Shown here piece after piece: positions 6,228 through 13,260 of a DNA stretch of 13,283 nucleotides; the first letter of the stretch is position 1; each line of letters begins with the position of its first letter. Made by a program: the position numbers and the translations under genes. The stretch spans positions 1 to 13,283 of the forward strand of contig CAMZHB010000016.1 in assembly GCA_947306605.1 (NCBI GenBank), given 5' to 3'. The notes beneath the pieces are model-generated. The model saw only the letters and a program-made list of their open reading frames with translations, ran no database searches and was not told where the DNA came from. The stretch is from an uncultured Prevotellaceae bacterium (lineage in GTDB: Bacteria; Bacteroidota; Bacteroidia; Bacteroidales; Bacteroidaceae).

Positions 6228-8453
6228 TTATTTATCGTTCATAATGGTATTTTTATACTTGTAGAAGAGCCGCTTTGCCACCCACATGTCGTTGCGAGGC
6301 TCGGCAGGATAGTCTCCCAGGCAGTCTTTCCACCAGCGCTCCTCGAAGCGCGTCACAGCCATCTCATACTCATGGAATGCATCCTCATCGAAGTCGCGTC
6401 CGGCCAGGAAGGCCTTGTCCACGGCGGCGAAGAAGAGGCGGTAGCGCTGGCCGTAGAAGTCACTTGTCAGACCGTTGAGCGTGCGGCTGGCGTAGTCGTT
6501 GAGCAGGGCGTGCTTCTCGCCCCATGTGGTGATGAGGTTGCGGGCGTTGCGTTCGTAGTAGGTCTTTTCCTCGTCGTTGACGCCTTTCTTGCGGGCATCG
6601 GCAATCCATTTGCCGACAAGGAAGAACTGTTCCGTACCCACCAGGCGGTCCACGTCGTCGATGAGTTCCATCATCTGCTTTTCGCGGCGTTTCATGGTCT
6701 TGTAATCCTTGTCCATGTAGGCTTTTTCATAAGCTTTGAAGACCGTCTGCGAGTAGTCGCTCAGTACTTGGCGCACCAAATTTACCATGTCATAGTGGTG
6801 CGTGATGATTGGTTTACGCTTTTCACCCATCAAAGGAACGTTCAGCAGCAGTTCGGTGGCTTGGATGAGGTCTTCCTTCTTATAACTTATCCACGGCGAA
6901 GCGTAGTAAGTCTTAGGATTGCCGAACGTGGGCCGGATGTTGATTTGCGGGCAGTTGCCCGGGCCGGCATTGCCGGTGTACACTTTGTTCAACAGTATCT
7001 TCCAAGCCTTGCGTGCACTGTCGTTCACATGTCCCAAACGTTCGTCGGCCAGATGCTCGGCCCAGGCGTCGATGTTCTTGTGTGTGTCGAAGTCCCACGC
7101 TTTCTCGAAGACATATTCGTACATATAGGGGTTGCAGTCGAATCCCTCCAGGGTCGAGCCGATGCCGCGAAATCCCTTGCCGCCTTCCTTGAAAGTATTT
7201 TCGATGCGTTCATTCACGCGTTTGATGTTACCCTTCAACATAGTGTTGCCGCCGAAGTTACCCAGATAGCACCAGATGTAGGGCACGCCGTAGTACTTGT
7301 CAGTGCGGCGCCACACCTCCTCGGCCTCGCAGTAGTAGTCGAGCAATATAGAGCGATCCTTGGGATAAGCGGTGATGTAAGCCTTCACGCGGTCGTTGGT
7401 CCAGTCGTCGCGTTCGTTGAAGAAGAGCCACGTCATCTGCAGCCACACGGCCTTGGGGTCCACCTTCTGCAATGTGCCGTACACTTGCTTGGCCACGCGG
7501 CGCAGGTAAGCCGGTTCATAGGAGGGCGGCTCCAGTTCGTTGAACAAATCAATGCCATAGATATGGTCCGTACCGTAGAGGGCGCGTTCCTGGTCGAGGA
7601 ATTCCTTCTGCACCGTCACGAAGAGCGGGTCCATGGGGTCAAGGAACGAGCAGGCGTATTTCGATTCGTAACCGGCCCACGGCTCCAGTTTCGTTATCTT
7701 CGCATTGGGATATATCTTCTTCAGTTCCTGCGGCACGTGTCCGGCAAAGGCCGGCAGCACGGGTTTCATGTTCAGTTCCCGCTCGCGGGCCACGATTTGC
7801 TTCTGCAGTGCCTCCTGGTCGTTGAGCCACGACATGGGCAGGTCGCCTTGCCAGTAGTCGATGTTCAGCATGCGGTGCCAGGGCAGGTGGGCCGGGCCGG
7901 TGAAGTAATGGCGCACCTCCTCGTCCTTAAGTCCGAGTTTCATCCACACCTTGTGCCAGATGCTCTCCTGACCCGTGATGGCCAGCGGCAGGTTCACGCC
8001 CTGCAGCGCCATCCAGTCGATGAAGTGCTCCCAGTCACGCCAGCTCCACCACGGCATGGTGTAGCCGAAGGTGCAATAGTTCAAGAAGAAGCGGTCCTTC
8101 ACGCGGGCCTTGATGGTCACAGGCTGCGGCACTTCGGGCAACACGTCGGGCATGCCCAGGCCGTCGTCAACGAACCACGACACCGTGGTGTTGCAGTAGT
8201 ATTTCAGGTAATAATTGAAGCCCACGGCCATCGAGTTGGCCGAGTTGCCGCCCACCACCACCTTGCCGTCTCCAGAGGACAGCGTGAAGTAGTCGGCGCC
8301 CTTTTGGGGCAACAGCTTACCCGTAATCTGTGTACTCAAATGGGGATAATCGCGCAGCACGCGCTTCACCAGCCCCTGGAACGTACTCACCTCGTCAGCG
8401 CTCACGGCGACGGCCAGCAACAGCCCGAAGGCCAAAGACAATATCTTCTTCAT
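6228..8453 (-). CDS. Secreted alpha-N-acetylglucosaminidase, glycoside hydrolase family 89 (NAGLU-like)
   Basis: This 741-residue protein starts with a signal peptide (1-19, cleavage after AVSA; no lipobox). The order matches GH89: a small N-terminal alpha/beta domain (about 21-105), a TIM barrel (about 115-450) with NYCTFGYTMPWWSWRDWE (125-142) and LPAFAGHVP (233-241), and an alpha-helical C-terminal domain (to about 735). Catalytic residues are Glu306 in DLFNELEPPS (acid/base) and Glu436 in GIGSTLEGF (nucleophile). Their spacing of 130 equals that of human NAGLU (E316/E446). The family removes terminal alpha-linked GlcNAc from glycosaminoglycan- or mucin-type glycans. The signal peptide places it in the periplasm or outside the cell. 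It is first in a minus-strand run, with a TAnnTTTG promoter at 8480-8488. No SusC/SusD pair is nearby. Confidence 0.95.
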   Translation of the reverse strand: MKKILSLAFGLLLAVAVSADEVSTFQGLVKRVLRDYPHLSTQITGKLLPQKGADYFTLSSGDGKVVVGGNSANSMAVGFNYYLKYYCNTTVSWFVDDGLGMPDVLPEVPQPVTIKARVKDRFFLNYCTFGYTMPWWSWRDWEHFIDWMALQGVNLPLAITGQESIWHKVWMKLGLKDEEVRHYFTGPAHLPWHRMLNIDYWQGDLPMSWLNDQEALQKQIVARERELNMKPVLPAFAGHVPQELKKIYPNAKITKLEPWAGYESKYACSFLDPMDPLFVTVQKEFLDQERALYGTDHIYGIDLFNELEPPSYEPAYLRRVAKQVYGTLQKVDPKAVWLQMTWLFFNERDDWTNDRVKAYITAYPKDRSILLDYYCEAEEVWRRTDKYYGVPYIWCYLGNFGGNTMLKGNIKRVNERIENTFKEGGKGFRGIGSTLEGFDCNPYMYEYVFEKAWDFDTHKNIDAWAEHLADERLGHVNDSARKAWKILLNKVYTGNAGPGNCPQINIRPTFGNPKTYYASPWISYKKEDLIQATELLLNVPLMGEKRKPIITHHYDMVNLVRQVLSDYSQTVFKAYEKAYMDKDYKTMKRREKQMMELIDDVDRLVGTEQFFLVGKWIADARKKGVNDEEKTYYERNARNLITTWGEKHALLNDYASRTLNGLTSDFYGQRYRLFFAAVDKAFLAGRDFDEDAFHEYEMAVTRFEERWWKDCLGDYPAEPRNDMWVAKRLFYKYKNTIMNDK

Positions 8454-8479
8454 AGTCTGTCTGTATTTTCTCTACTTCT

Positions 8480-8488
8480 GCAAAGGTA
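8480..8488 (-). promoter_or_regulatory. -7 promoter box for the GH89-nadA operon
   Basis: On the minus strand, TACCTTTGC matches TAnnTTTG plus the frequent trailing C, 26 bp before the GH89 ATG. The -33 element is poor: the nearest TTG (8504-8506) is only 15 nt away. An 11-bp palindrome, AATGACTCATT (8505-8515), covers that spot and could be an operator, although this is speculative. Confidence 0.6.
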
Positions 8489-8529
8489 CAAAGATTTAAT
8501 GAACAATGACTCATTAATCATTAAAAGTT

Positions 8530-8558
8530 GAGCGGGAAAAACAATTTCCACCGCGCTC
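8530..8558. repeat. Imperfect inverted repeat in the GH89/GH10 divergent region
   Basis: GAGCG (8530-8534) pairs with CGCTC (8554-8558), and GGAAA (8535-8539) pairs with TTTCC (8545-8549) around AACAA, with four unpaired bases (ACCG) on one side. It lies between the two divergent promoter boxes, outside both predicted transcripts, so a protein-binding site is more likely than an RNA hairpin. Nothing else is evident in this 189-bp gap. Confidence 0.4.
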
Positions 8559-8616
8559 CCGATGTCCGGCCCGAACAAAAAGATTTATTCATCATCAACG
8601 ATTTATAAGAAATGTG

Positions 8617-8625
8617 TACCTTTGC
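8617..8625 (+). promoter_or_regulatory. -7 promoter box for the GH10 xylanase gene
   Basis: TACCTTTGC fits the Bacteroidota -7 consensus. It is the same nine bases found ahead of the divergent GH89 gene. It predicts transcription from about 8630-8633 and a leader of roughly 10-13 nt before the ATG at 8643. No convincing -33 TTG is seen. The position rules out the upstream open frame from 8562 as translated sequence. Confidence 0.62.
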
Positions 8626-8642
8626 ACAAAGTTCAGTTTAGC

Positions 8643-9689
8643 ATGATGAGAAAATATTTAGTTGCATTACCCATGGCGCTCCTGATGGTTTCGGGCGCGT
8701 GGGCACAGGGATTGAAGGACGCCTACAAGGACTATTTCCGCATGGGAGTGGCCCTCAGCGGAAGAAACATGACCCCGGAACAGGAAGACATTATCACGCG
8801 CGAGTTCAACAGTGTCACCTGCGAGAACGCCATGAAGCCCGGCTCCCTACAGCCGGCGGAGGGCCGGTGGAACTGGAGAGAAGCCGACCGCATCGCCAAC
8901 TTCTGCAGGGAGCACGGCATCAAGATGCGCGGCCACTGCCTGGTATGGCACAATCAGTTCGCCGACTGGATGTTCTACGACGCACAGGGAAAACCGGTCG
9001 ACAAGAAACTTTTCTACAAACGTCTCAAAAAGCACATCCGCACCGTGGTAAAACGCTATAAAGACGTCGTCTACTGCTGGGACGTGGTCAACGAAGCCAT
9101 TGCCGACGGACCGGGTGACACGCCTTTCCGAAAATCGAAACTCTACGAGCTCTGCGCCGACGAGTTCATACTCAAAGCCTTCAAGTTCGCCCGTCAGGCC
9201 GACCCCAAGGCGCTCCTTTTCTACAACGACTACAACGAAGTCAATCCCCACAAATGCGAGCGCATCTGCCAGATGATTCTTGACATGAAAAAGCGCGGGG
9301 CACCCATCGACGGCATGGGCATGCAGGGGCACTACAACATCCATTACCCTGCCATGAACGAACTGTCCGAAGCCATTGAGAAATACGCCCGGGTCGTGGA
9401 CCACATTCAGATTACAGAGCTCGATGTCCGGGCCAACATGCAACATGGCGGCGACCTCAACGTGGACAAAAAGGGCGAAGCCATCACGCCCGAGGTAAAA
9501 TCGAAGTTTGAACAGCAATACGTCAATCTGTTCCGAACCCTGCGGCAGCACAGCGACAAAATCGAAGTCGTCACCTTCTGGAACCTTACCGACCGGGACT
9601 CCTGGCTCGGGGCAGACAACTACCCTCTCCTGTTTGACAAGAACCGTCAGCCCAAAGAAGCCTATCACAAAGTCCTGAATTTGGAATAA
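8643..9689 (+). CDS. Secreted endo-1,4-beta-xylanase, glycoside hydrolase family 10
   Basis: This 348-residue protein has a signal peptide (about 1-22, ending GAWAQ) and a single complete GH10 TIM barrel. Features in order are FNSVTCENAMKPGSLQP (55-71), MRGHCLVWHNQ (95-105), WDVVNEA (146-152) with acid/base Glu151, FYNDYN (193-198), GMGMQGHY (224-231), ITELDV (257-262) with nucleophile Glu259, and FWNLTDRDSWL (312-322). The family cleaves internal beta-1,4 bonds of xylan. No carbohydrate-binding module and no lipobox are present, so a periplasmic or secreted location is predicted. Two Met codons are adjacent (8643, 8646). 8643 is taken, and 8646 is equally possible. The frame is open back to 8562, but those 27 residues precede the signal peptide and overlap the promoter. 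It is divergent from the GH89 gene, with no SusCD partners visible. Confidence 0.96.
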   Translation: MMRKYLVALPMALLMVSGAWAQGLKDAYKDYFRMGVALSGRNMTPEQEDIITREFNSVTCENAMKPGSLQPAEGRWNWREADRIANFCREHGIKMRGHCLVWHNQFADWMFYDAQGKPVDKKLFYKRLKKHIRTVVKRYKDVVYCWDVVNEAIADGPGDTPFRKSKLYELCADEFILKAFKFARQADPKALLFYNDYNEVNPHKCERICQMILDMKKRGAPIDGMGMQGHYNIHYPAMNELSEAIEKYARVVDHIQITELDVRANMQHGGDLNVDKKGEAITPEVKSKFEQQYVNLFRTLRQHSDKIEVVTFWNLTDRDSWLGADNYPLLFDKNRQPKEAYHKVLNLE

Positions 9690-9750
9690 CCCCGACACCA
9701 AAAACCCTATTTTTTGACTTTTCCCGTACAGAGGTCCCATATCGGAACTT

Positions 9751-9812
9751 AAAAGTCGGACTTCGGACCGCAGAAGCGGCGTTTCGGAAATCCGAGACGC
9801 CGCTTCTGATTT
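9751..9812 (+). repeat. Dispersed palindromic element, copy C (intact)
   Basis: The lead AAAAGTCGGACTTCGG plus ACCGC is followed by a hairpin with 17-bp arms: AGAAGCGGCGTTTCGGA (9772-9788), loop AA, TCCGAGACGCCGCTTCT (9791-9807), with one G-U pair. It is in the same orientation as copy A and opposite to copy B. It lies between the convergent GH10 gene and the 254-residue secreted-protein gene. Compared with copy B, several arm positions changed on both sides so that pairing is kept. The remainder of 9690-9898 is AT-rich, with no gene seen. Confidence 0.85.
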
Positions 9813-9898
9813 ACTATTTCTAATATCCTATAATATTCAATTCGTTGCAAAACGCTCGGATTTGGGATGAAAAATCTTGACAAAAACATCCGTGCTGA

Positions 9899-10663
9899 CT
9901 ACCTCCGTATCTTTCTCCCGTTCTGGATATAGATTTCTCTCTTCTTCGGATGCATTACCTTGCGGCCTTGGAGGTCGAACTTCTCATTGTTCATTTTTAA
10001 TTCTTCATTGTTAATTGAATTTATACCTGTCACATCCTCTATTTTGTCATCCCATTGGTAAATAATCTGATTGTCTTCTTCACAAGAAATCACAAGTGAT
10101 TCCGTCCAATAATAATCATAGACAGAAAAAATAGCACAACTACCTGTTACAACACCAAGTCTTTCATAAAAACTTTGTGGTGGACTATAGATTCTTTGAC
10201 CGTAAGAACGACGTTCGGCATTATAATAATAAATGGTATAATCTCGGATTTTCATAAGTTTCTTTTCATGTATTACCATTCCTTGACCACCCCATCCCGT
10301 TTCAATTAGTTCTTCGTTCGGTGCATTAAAATCAAAAGCCAATACAGGGTAAGAGGCCTCATTAAACACCCGGGTGACTATAAGATTATTTGATGAAATC
10401 ACCTCTCTCAATGCTGTGAAATAAGTAAATTCTTTGTTTTCAGTAGACGTATAAACCTTCTTATACCACAGACCGTTTATCAATGTATCTCCCATGATTT
10501 TAATTGTACGCGTAACAACGGGTCCACTTTCAGAAATATAACCCAATTTCCAAACTTTCCCTTCTTTTACAAACGATTTGTAGGAATAGCTATCTGCGTA
10601 CAGACTGATACTGTTAAATATAACAATACCTAAAACAGCAAATTTTAAAAAGGCTCTATCCAT
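9899..10663 (-). CDS. Small secreted protein with T9SS-like C-terminal tail, unknown function
   Basis: This 254-residue protein has a signal peptide (about 1-23, ending SLYA). The body, about 26-210, is rich in Tyr, Trp and beta-strand-like alternation (for example WKLGYISESGPVVTRTIKIM). I cannot assign it to a named family. After a short linker, INSINNEELKMNNEKF (214-229), it ends in DLQGRKVMHPKKREIYIQNGRKIRR-like sequence (230-254). This compact tail is frequent on exported Prevotella/Bacteroides proteins and resembles a type IX secretion sorting domain. The linker is encoded by AT-rich, near-repetitive DNA. The gene starts 12 bp after the C25 peptidase frame and shares its AT-rich composition, so the two were probably co-transcribed and acquired together. 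The family function stays unassigned. Confidence 0.78.
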   Translation of the reverse strand: MDRAFLKFAVLGIVIFNSISLYADSYSYKSFVKEGKVWKLGYISESGPVVTRTIKIMGDTLINGLWYKKVYTSTENKEFTYFTALREVISSNNLIVTRVFNEASYPVLAFDFNAPNEELIETGWGGQGMVIHEKKLMKIRDYTIYYYNAERRSYGQRIYSPPQSFYERLGVVTGSCAIFSVYDYYWTESLVISCEEDNQIIYQWDDKIEDVTGINSINNEELKMNNEKFDLQGRKVMHPKKREIYIQNGRKIRR

Positions 10664-10675
10664 AACAAATACTCA

Positions 10676-11029
10676 TTATTCAATATCTATAGAGAATTCT
10701 GCCCCAAGTGGCACTTCAAAACTATTCTTTAACTCTATTTCCTTTTTTGCCTTTAGAGTTAACGAATTTCCAGATATTATCACGACTTTTCCTTGAGGTT
10801 TATTCTCTGTCACATTTCTACCGATATAAATATAATCATAATTAGTGGTGTATTCTGTATCTTGATTAATTGTGTCATTTTGAATATATTTGGAACGGAA
10901 GATTTTTATGTGAACAGGGATGTAATCTTGTTTTGTAAGTACAAATTCTACACTATCTGTGTTTGTTGTTGAAATACGAAAATCATTACCTACTGGTTTG
11001 TATAATTTATTTGTAGTAATTATATGCAA
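10676..11029 (-). pseudogene. Severed C-terminal part of the C25 peptidase (in frame, after the TAA)
   Basis: These 117 open codons follow the TAA at 11030-11032 directly and in the same frame. There is no ATG, no promoter box and no spacer. The start, HIITTNKLYKPVGNDF...EFVLTKQDYIPVHI, looks like the second half of the beta-sandwich whose first half ends the upstream ORF (YFSISPGISGT). The end, GKVVIISGNSLTLKAKKEI plus ELKNSFEVPLGAEFSIDIE, resembles the short repeated-strand C-terminal domain ('coathanger stack' type) of Bacteroidota exported proteins. If the stop is real, this part is lost from the product. A TTG at 11027-11029 could in principle re-initiate, but the result would have no signal peptide. 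Confidence 0.7.
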
Positions 11030-12967
11030 TTACGTTCCAGATATTCCTGGAGAAATTGAAAAATAGTCAGAATCGGCTTCCATAATACACGTTATATTAT
11101 CAAACGTTTTTGGAGCGTGAATATAAATCGGCATTTCTGGATCACCAAGAGTATTTATTGAAAACAAAAGTTTCTTATCGATATTATTCTGATAATTCAA
11201 TTTTTGTTTTGCATAGTCTACCATTTTTCCTAAATTTTTATTTTTTGACGTGTATGGAGAAAAAACAGATTCAACAAAATCTTTGAGGAAAGCATTTGAA
11301 TGCACAAACGAACTTTGAATGTTATTATTAGGATTAGCTGGATATCCTTCTCTAGATGAACCTATATAACCAATAATACCACTATTTATATTACGCATTA
11401 GACTTTCACTAAGAGAAGGCCCTTTTTCCTCAATTCTGTCAAATGCATTTGTATGACAAGCTGATGTTACTATTATTTTAGGAAAAATCGTAGAAAGGTT
11501 TTTTGCACATGTAGTATCAAGTATTGGCTTTTGAGAATATGTCAACCATTCGACTTCTGTACCATGAGACATTTCCGATATGAAAGAATAATTACTTTGC
11601 ATTAAATTTGCAACGTGTACTCTTGCTAAAGAATCATTAATGAGAAGATTGAAACTATTTGTGTTGCTATAGTAATAGTCATAAGTGCCATTCCATATAG
11701 GATGAAGCACATTATCTGAAATGTAACTTAACAAGGAAGAGTCATCATCTTCCTCAAATGTTCTCTGTCCAAGAAATAATATTTTATCCCCCCATTCATT
11801 AGTTCTCTGAGGGTTAGACTCATAATTAATTATCTTTTTACAGAACGAATTTACTTGTATATTGTTTTTTACAGAAGCACGTGAAACCCATAAATCATTA
11901 TAATAAGGATAATGTCCTTCTATATAAAGTTCTTGATAATCATGTAACCAATTACCATTATTGTTAATACATGCATAGTACATATCACATGGCAAACAAT
12001 GAACAGAAGTATAATTCCATGGGTCTGCAGCAGAATAATAGACGGGAACAATATCTACATCCCCACCAAGAAGCACATAAAAATCAATGTCATTTTGGTT
12101 AATCGTATTATTATACCAATTACTCAAATAAGCTTTTATTCTTTCAACAGGTGACAAAGAAGGATAAAGTGTTTGAATAGTTTCTGTTGTCACTATGTCA
12201 GCATCCAATCCTTTTGTTTCTTTCCATTTTCTTAATGGTTCAAACGCATTCCTTAGACTATCACAAGTAATAATTAAGTATTTATCTTTCGGTATAGAAC
12301 CATCTATATTCGGAGTCGGTAAAGAAGTGGGTACAGATGCATACCATAATTGTAAACTGTCAGTATTCCATATTTTATTCTCAACAAAACCGCGCTCGTT
12401 AGCTCCACGTTTTGAAGGGGTGGGCGATTGTATTTCGGCATCTTCCAATTGAATGTATAACGTATAATTTGCTATCATGAGATCATGGTCAATAGCATTG
12501 TAACGTATGGATTTCACTTTAAATGTAACCATACGATATCCAGGTAAAGACGTCGTCTGTACAAATTCAATACTTGAGGGATATATTTGAGAAGGATACC
12601 ATTGATTCTGTAAAGGGAATGGAGGGAGAGCACTATATGAACGTGGCTCACTTCCATTTATGAGTATTACACCAGGTAGAAAAGGGTTGTCTCCTTTAGT
12701 ACACGTAAAACCGGCATAAGAGGCATCACGGGGAAGTAAAAGAGTGACATATATTACAGGTAATTCAGGAAGTGTAGGGTCGTATTCGGAATAAAGACTG
12801 TATTTTGTAGAAGTAATTATAGAAGTATCACCATTAATCGTTTGGACAGTAAAATCTGACGGACTAAAACTGAGCGTATATGTCATCGTTCGGGTCGTCG
12901 CCCCAACTGGCATCTCTGCGAATAGGCACAGGAGCCCTAGTGTGATTGTTGTCTTTATGGATTTCAT
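11030..12967 (-). CDS. Gingipain-like C25 cysteine peptidase, truncated by an in-frame stop
   Basis: The ORF has 645 residues, and 763 would be encoded without the stop. A signal peptide (about 1-23) precedes an N-terminal beta domain with the pro-region type motif YDPTLPELPVIYVTLLLP (62-79). The caspase-like C25 domain (about 228-615) has YLIITCD (230-236), VLLGGDVDIVPVYY (298-311), MSHGTEVEW with catalytic His468, SACHTN with catalytic Cys504, IIGYIGSSREG (531-541) and LGDPEMPIY (607-615). The active site is therefore complete. The frame ends at TAA (11030-11032) inside the following beta domain, and the missing part continues in frame in the next feature. It may still yield an active but unanchored or mis-sorted enzyme (inference). 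The DNA is much richer in AT than the flanking GH10-dapB region. Confidence 0.9.
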   Translation of the reverse strand: MKSIKTTITLGLLCLFAEMPVGATTRTMTYTLSFSPSDFTVQTINGDTSIITSTKYSLYSEYDPTLPELPVIYVTLLLPRDASYAGFTCTKGDNPFLPGVILINGSEPRSYSALPPFPLQNQWYPSQIYPSSIEFVQTTSLPGYRMVTFKVKSIRYNAIDHDLMIANYTLYIQLEDAEIQSPTPSKRGANERGFVENKIWNTDSLQLWYASVPTSLPTPNIDGSIPKDKYLIITCDSLRNAFEPLRKWKETKGLDADIVTTETIQTLYPSLSPVERIKAYLSNWYNNTINQNDIDFYVLLGGDVDIVPVYYSAADPWNYTSVHCLPCDMYYACINNNGNWLHDYQELYIEGHYPYYNDLWVSRASVKNNIQVNSFCKKIINYESNPQRTNEWGDKILFLGQRTFEEDDDSSLLSYISDNVLHPIWNGTYDYYYSNTNSFNLLINDSLARVHVANLMQSNYSFISEMSHGTEVEWLTYSQKPILDTTCAKNLSTIFPKIIVTSACHTNAFDRIEEKGPSLSESLMRNINSGIIGYIGSSREGYPANPNNNIQSSFVHSNAFLKDFVESVFSPYTSKNKNLGKMVDYAKQKLNYQNNIDKKLLFSINTLGDPEMPIYIHAPKTFDNITCIMEADSDYFSISPGISGT

Positions 12968-12988
12968 ATTTTCTTTTTATTGTACGTT

Positions 12989-12997
12989 GCAAAGATA
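12989..12997 (-). promoter_or_regulatory. -7 promoter box for the C25 peptidase gene
   Basis: TATCTTTGC on the minus strand fits TAnnTTTG(C) and is the same nine bases as the dapB box. It lies 21 bp before the ATG at 12967. No good -33 TTG lies at about 19 nt. A TTTG at 13025-13028 is 27 nt away, which is too far. The gene therefore has at least a plausible start signal even though its coding frame is interrupted. Confidence 0.62.
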
Positions 12998-13054
12998 ACT
13001 ATTCTTTTTCAGAACGGATGCACTCAAAAGGGTATATTTTATAAGAAAAGAAGG

Positions 13055-13260
13055 TATCATGCCGTTAGGCATGTGATAGGTGTAGCCCACTATGCAGCCG
13101 TGCCATAGGTACGGCAAATGGTGGGTAAAAGAGTCTGTCCCACCCGCCATGCGTGCCTTTAGGTACGCGACAGCAGATGGGGTCGTCTACCTAAAGGCAG
13201 ACTTTTGGGGAGGAGATGCCTTGACCCAGCCATTTCGGAACTGCGTTCCTGTATGGCTGG
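13055..13260. repeat. Cluster of five short hairpins in a gene-free 316-bp end region
   Basis: Between the C25 promoter and the window end I see no convincing gene, but there are five inverted repeats. (1) 13055-13078: CATGCC-GTTA-GGCATG, extended by TATC/GATA around a bulge. (2) 13086-13125: nested CCCACTAT/ATGGTGGG enclosing GCCGTGCC-ATA-GGTACGGC. (3) 13151-13168: GCGTGCC-TTTA-GGTACGC. (4) 13185-13202: GTCTACC-TAAA-GGCAGAC. (5) 13226-13260: nested CCAGCCAT/ATGGCTGG enclosing GGAAC-TGC-GTTCC. Hairpins 1-4 share a YRYGCC-(3-4 nt)-GGYAYR design. The region is GC-rich, unlike the AT-rich gene beside it. It looks like part of a dispersed structured repeat that probably continues past 13283. Confidence 0.7.

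Noticed and set aside
6186..8531. 781-codon open frame antisense to the GH89 gene
   Set aside because: It is a shadow of a GC-rich coding strand. The protein has no recognisable domain, while the opposite strand encodes a full GH89 enzyme with both catalytic Glu residues.
8562..8642. Earlier GTG-type start for the GH10 xylanase
   Set aside because: It would place 27 residues ahead of a standard signal peptide and lies upstream of the predicted transcription start.
11027..11029. Independent gene starting at the TTG after the C25 stop
   Set aside because: It has no spacer, no signal peptide and no promoter, and is in perfect frame continuity with the upstream ORF. A broken single gene is the simpler reading.
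13055..13260. CRISPR array
   Set aside because: Hairpins differ in sequence, length and spacing, with no regular repeat-spacer pattern and no cas genes.
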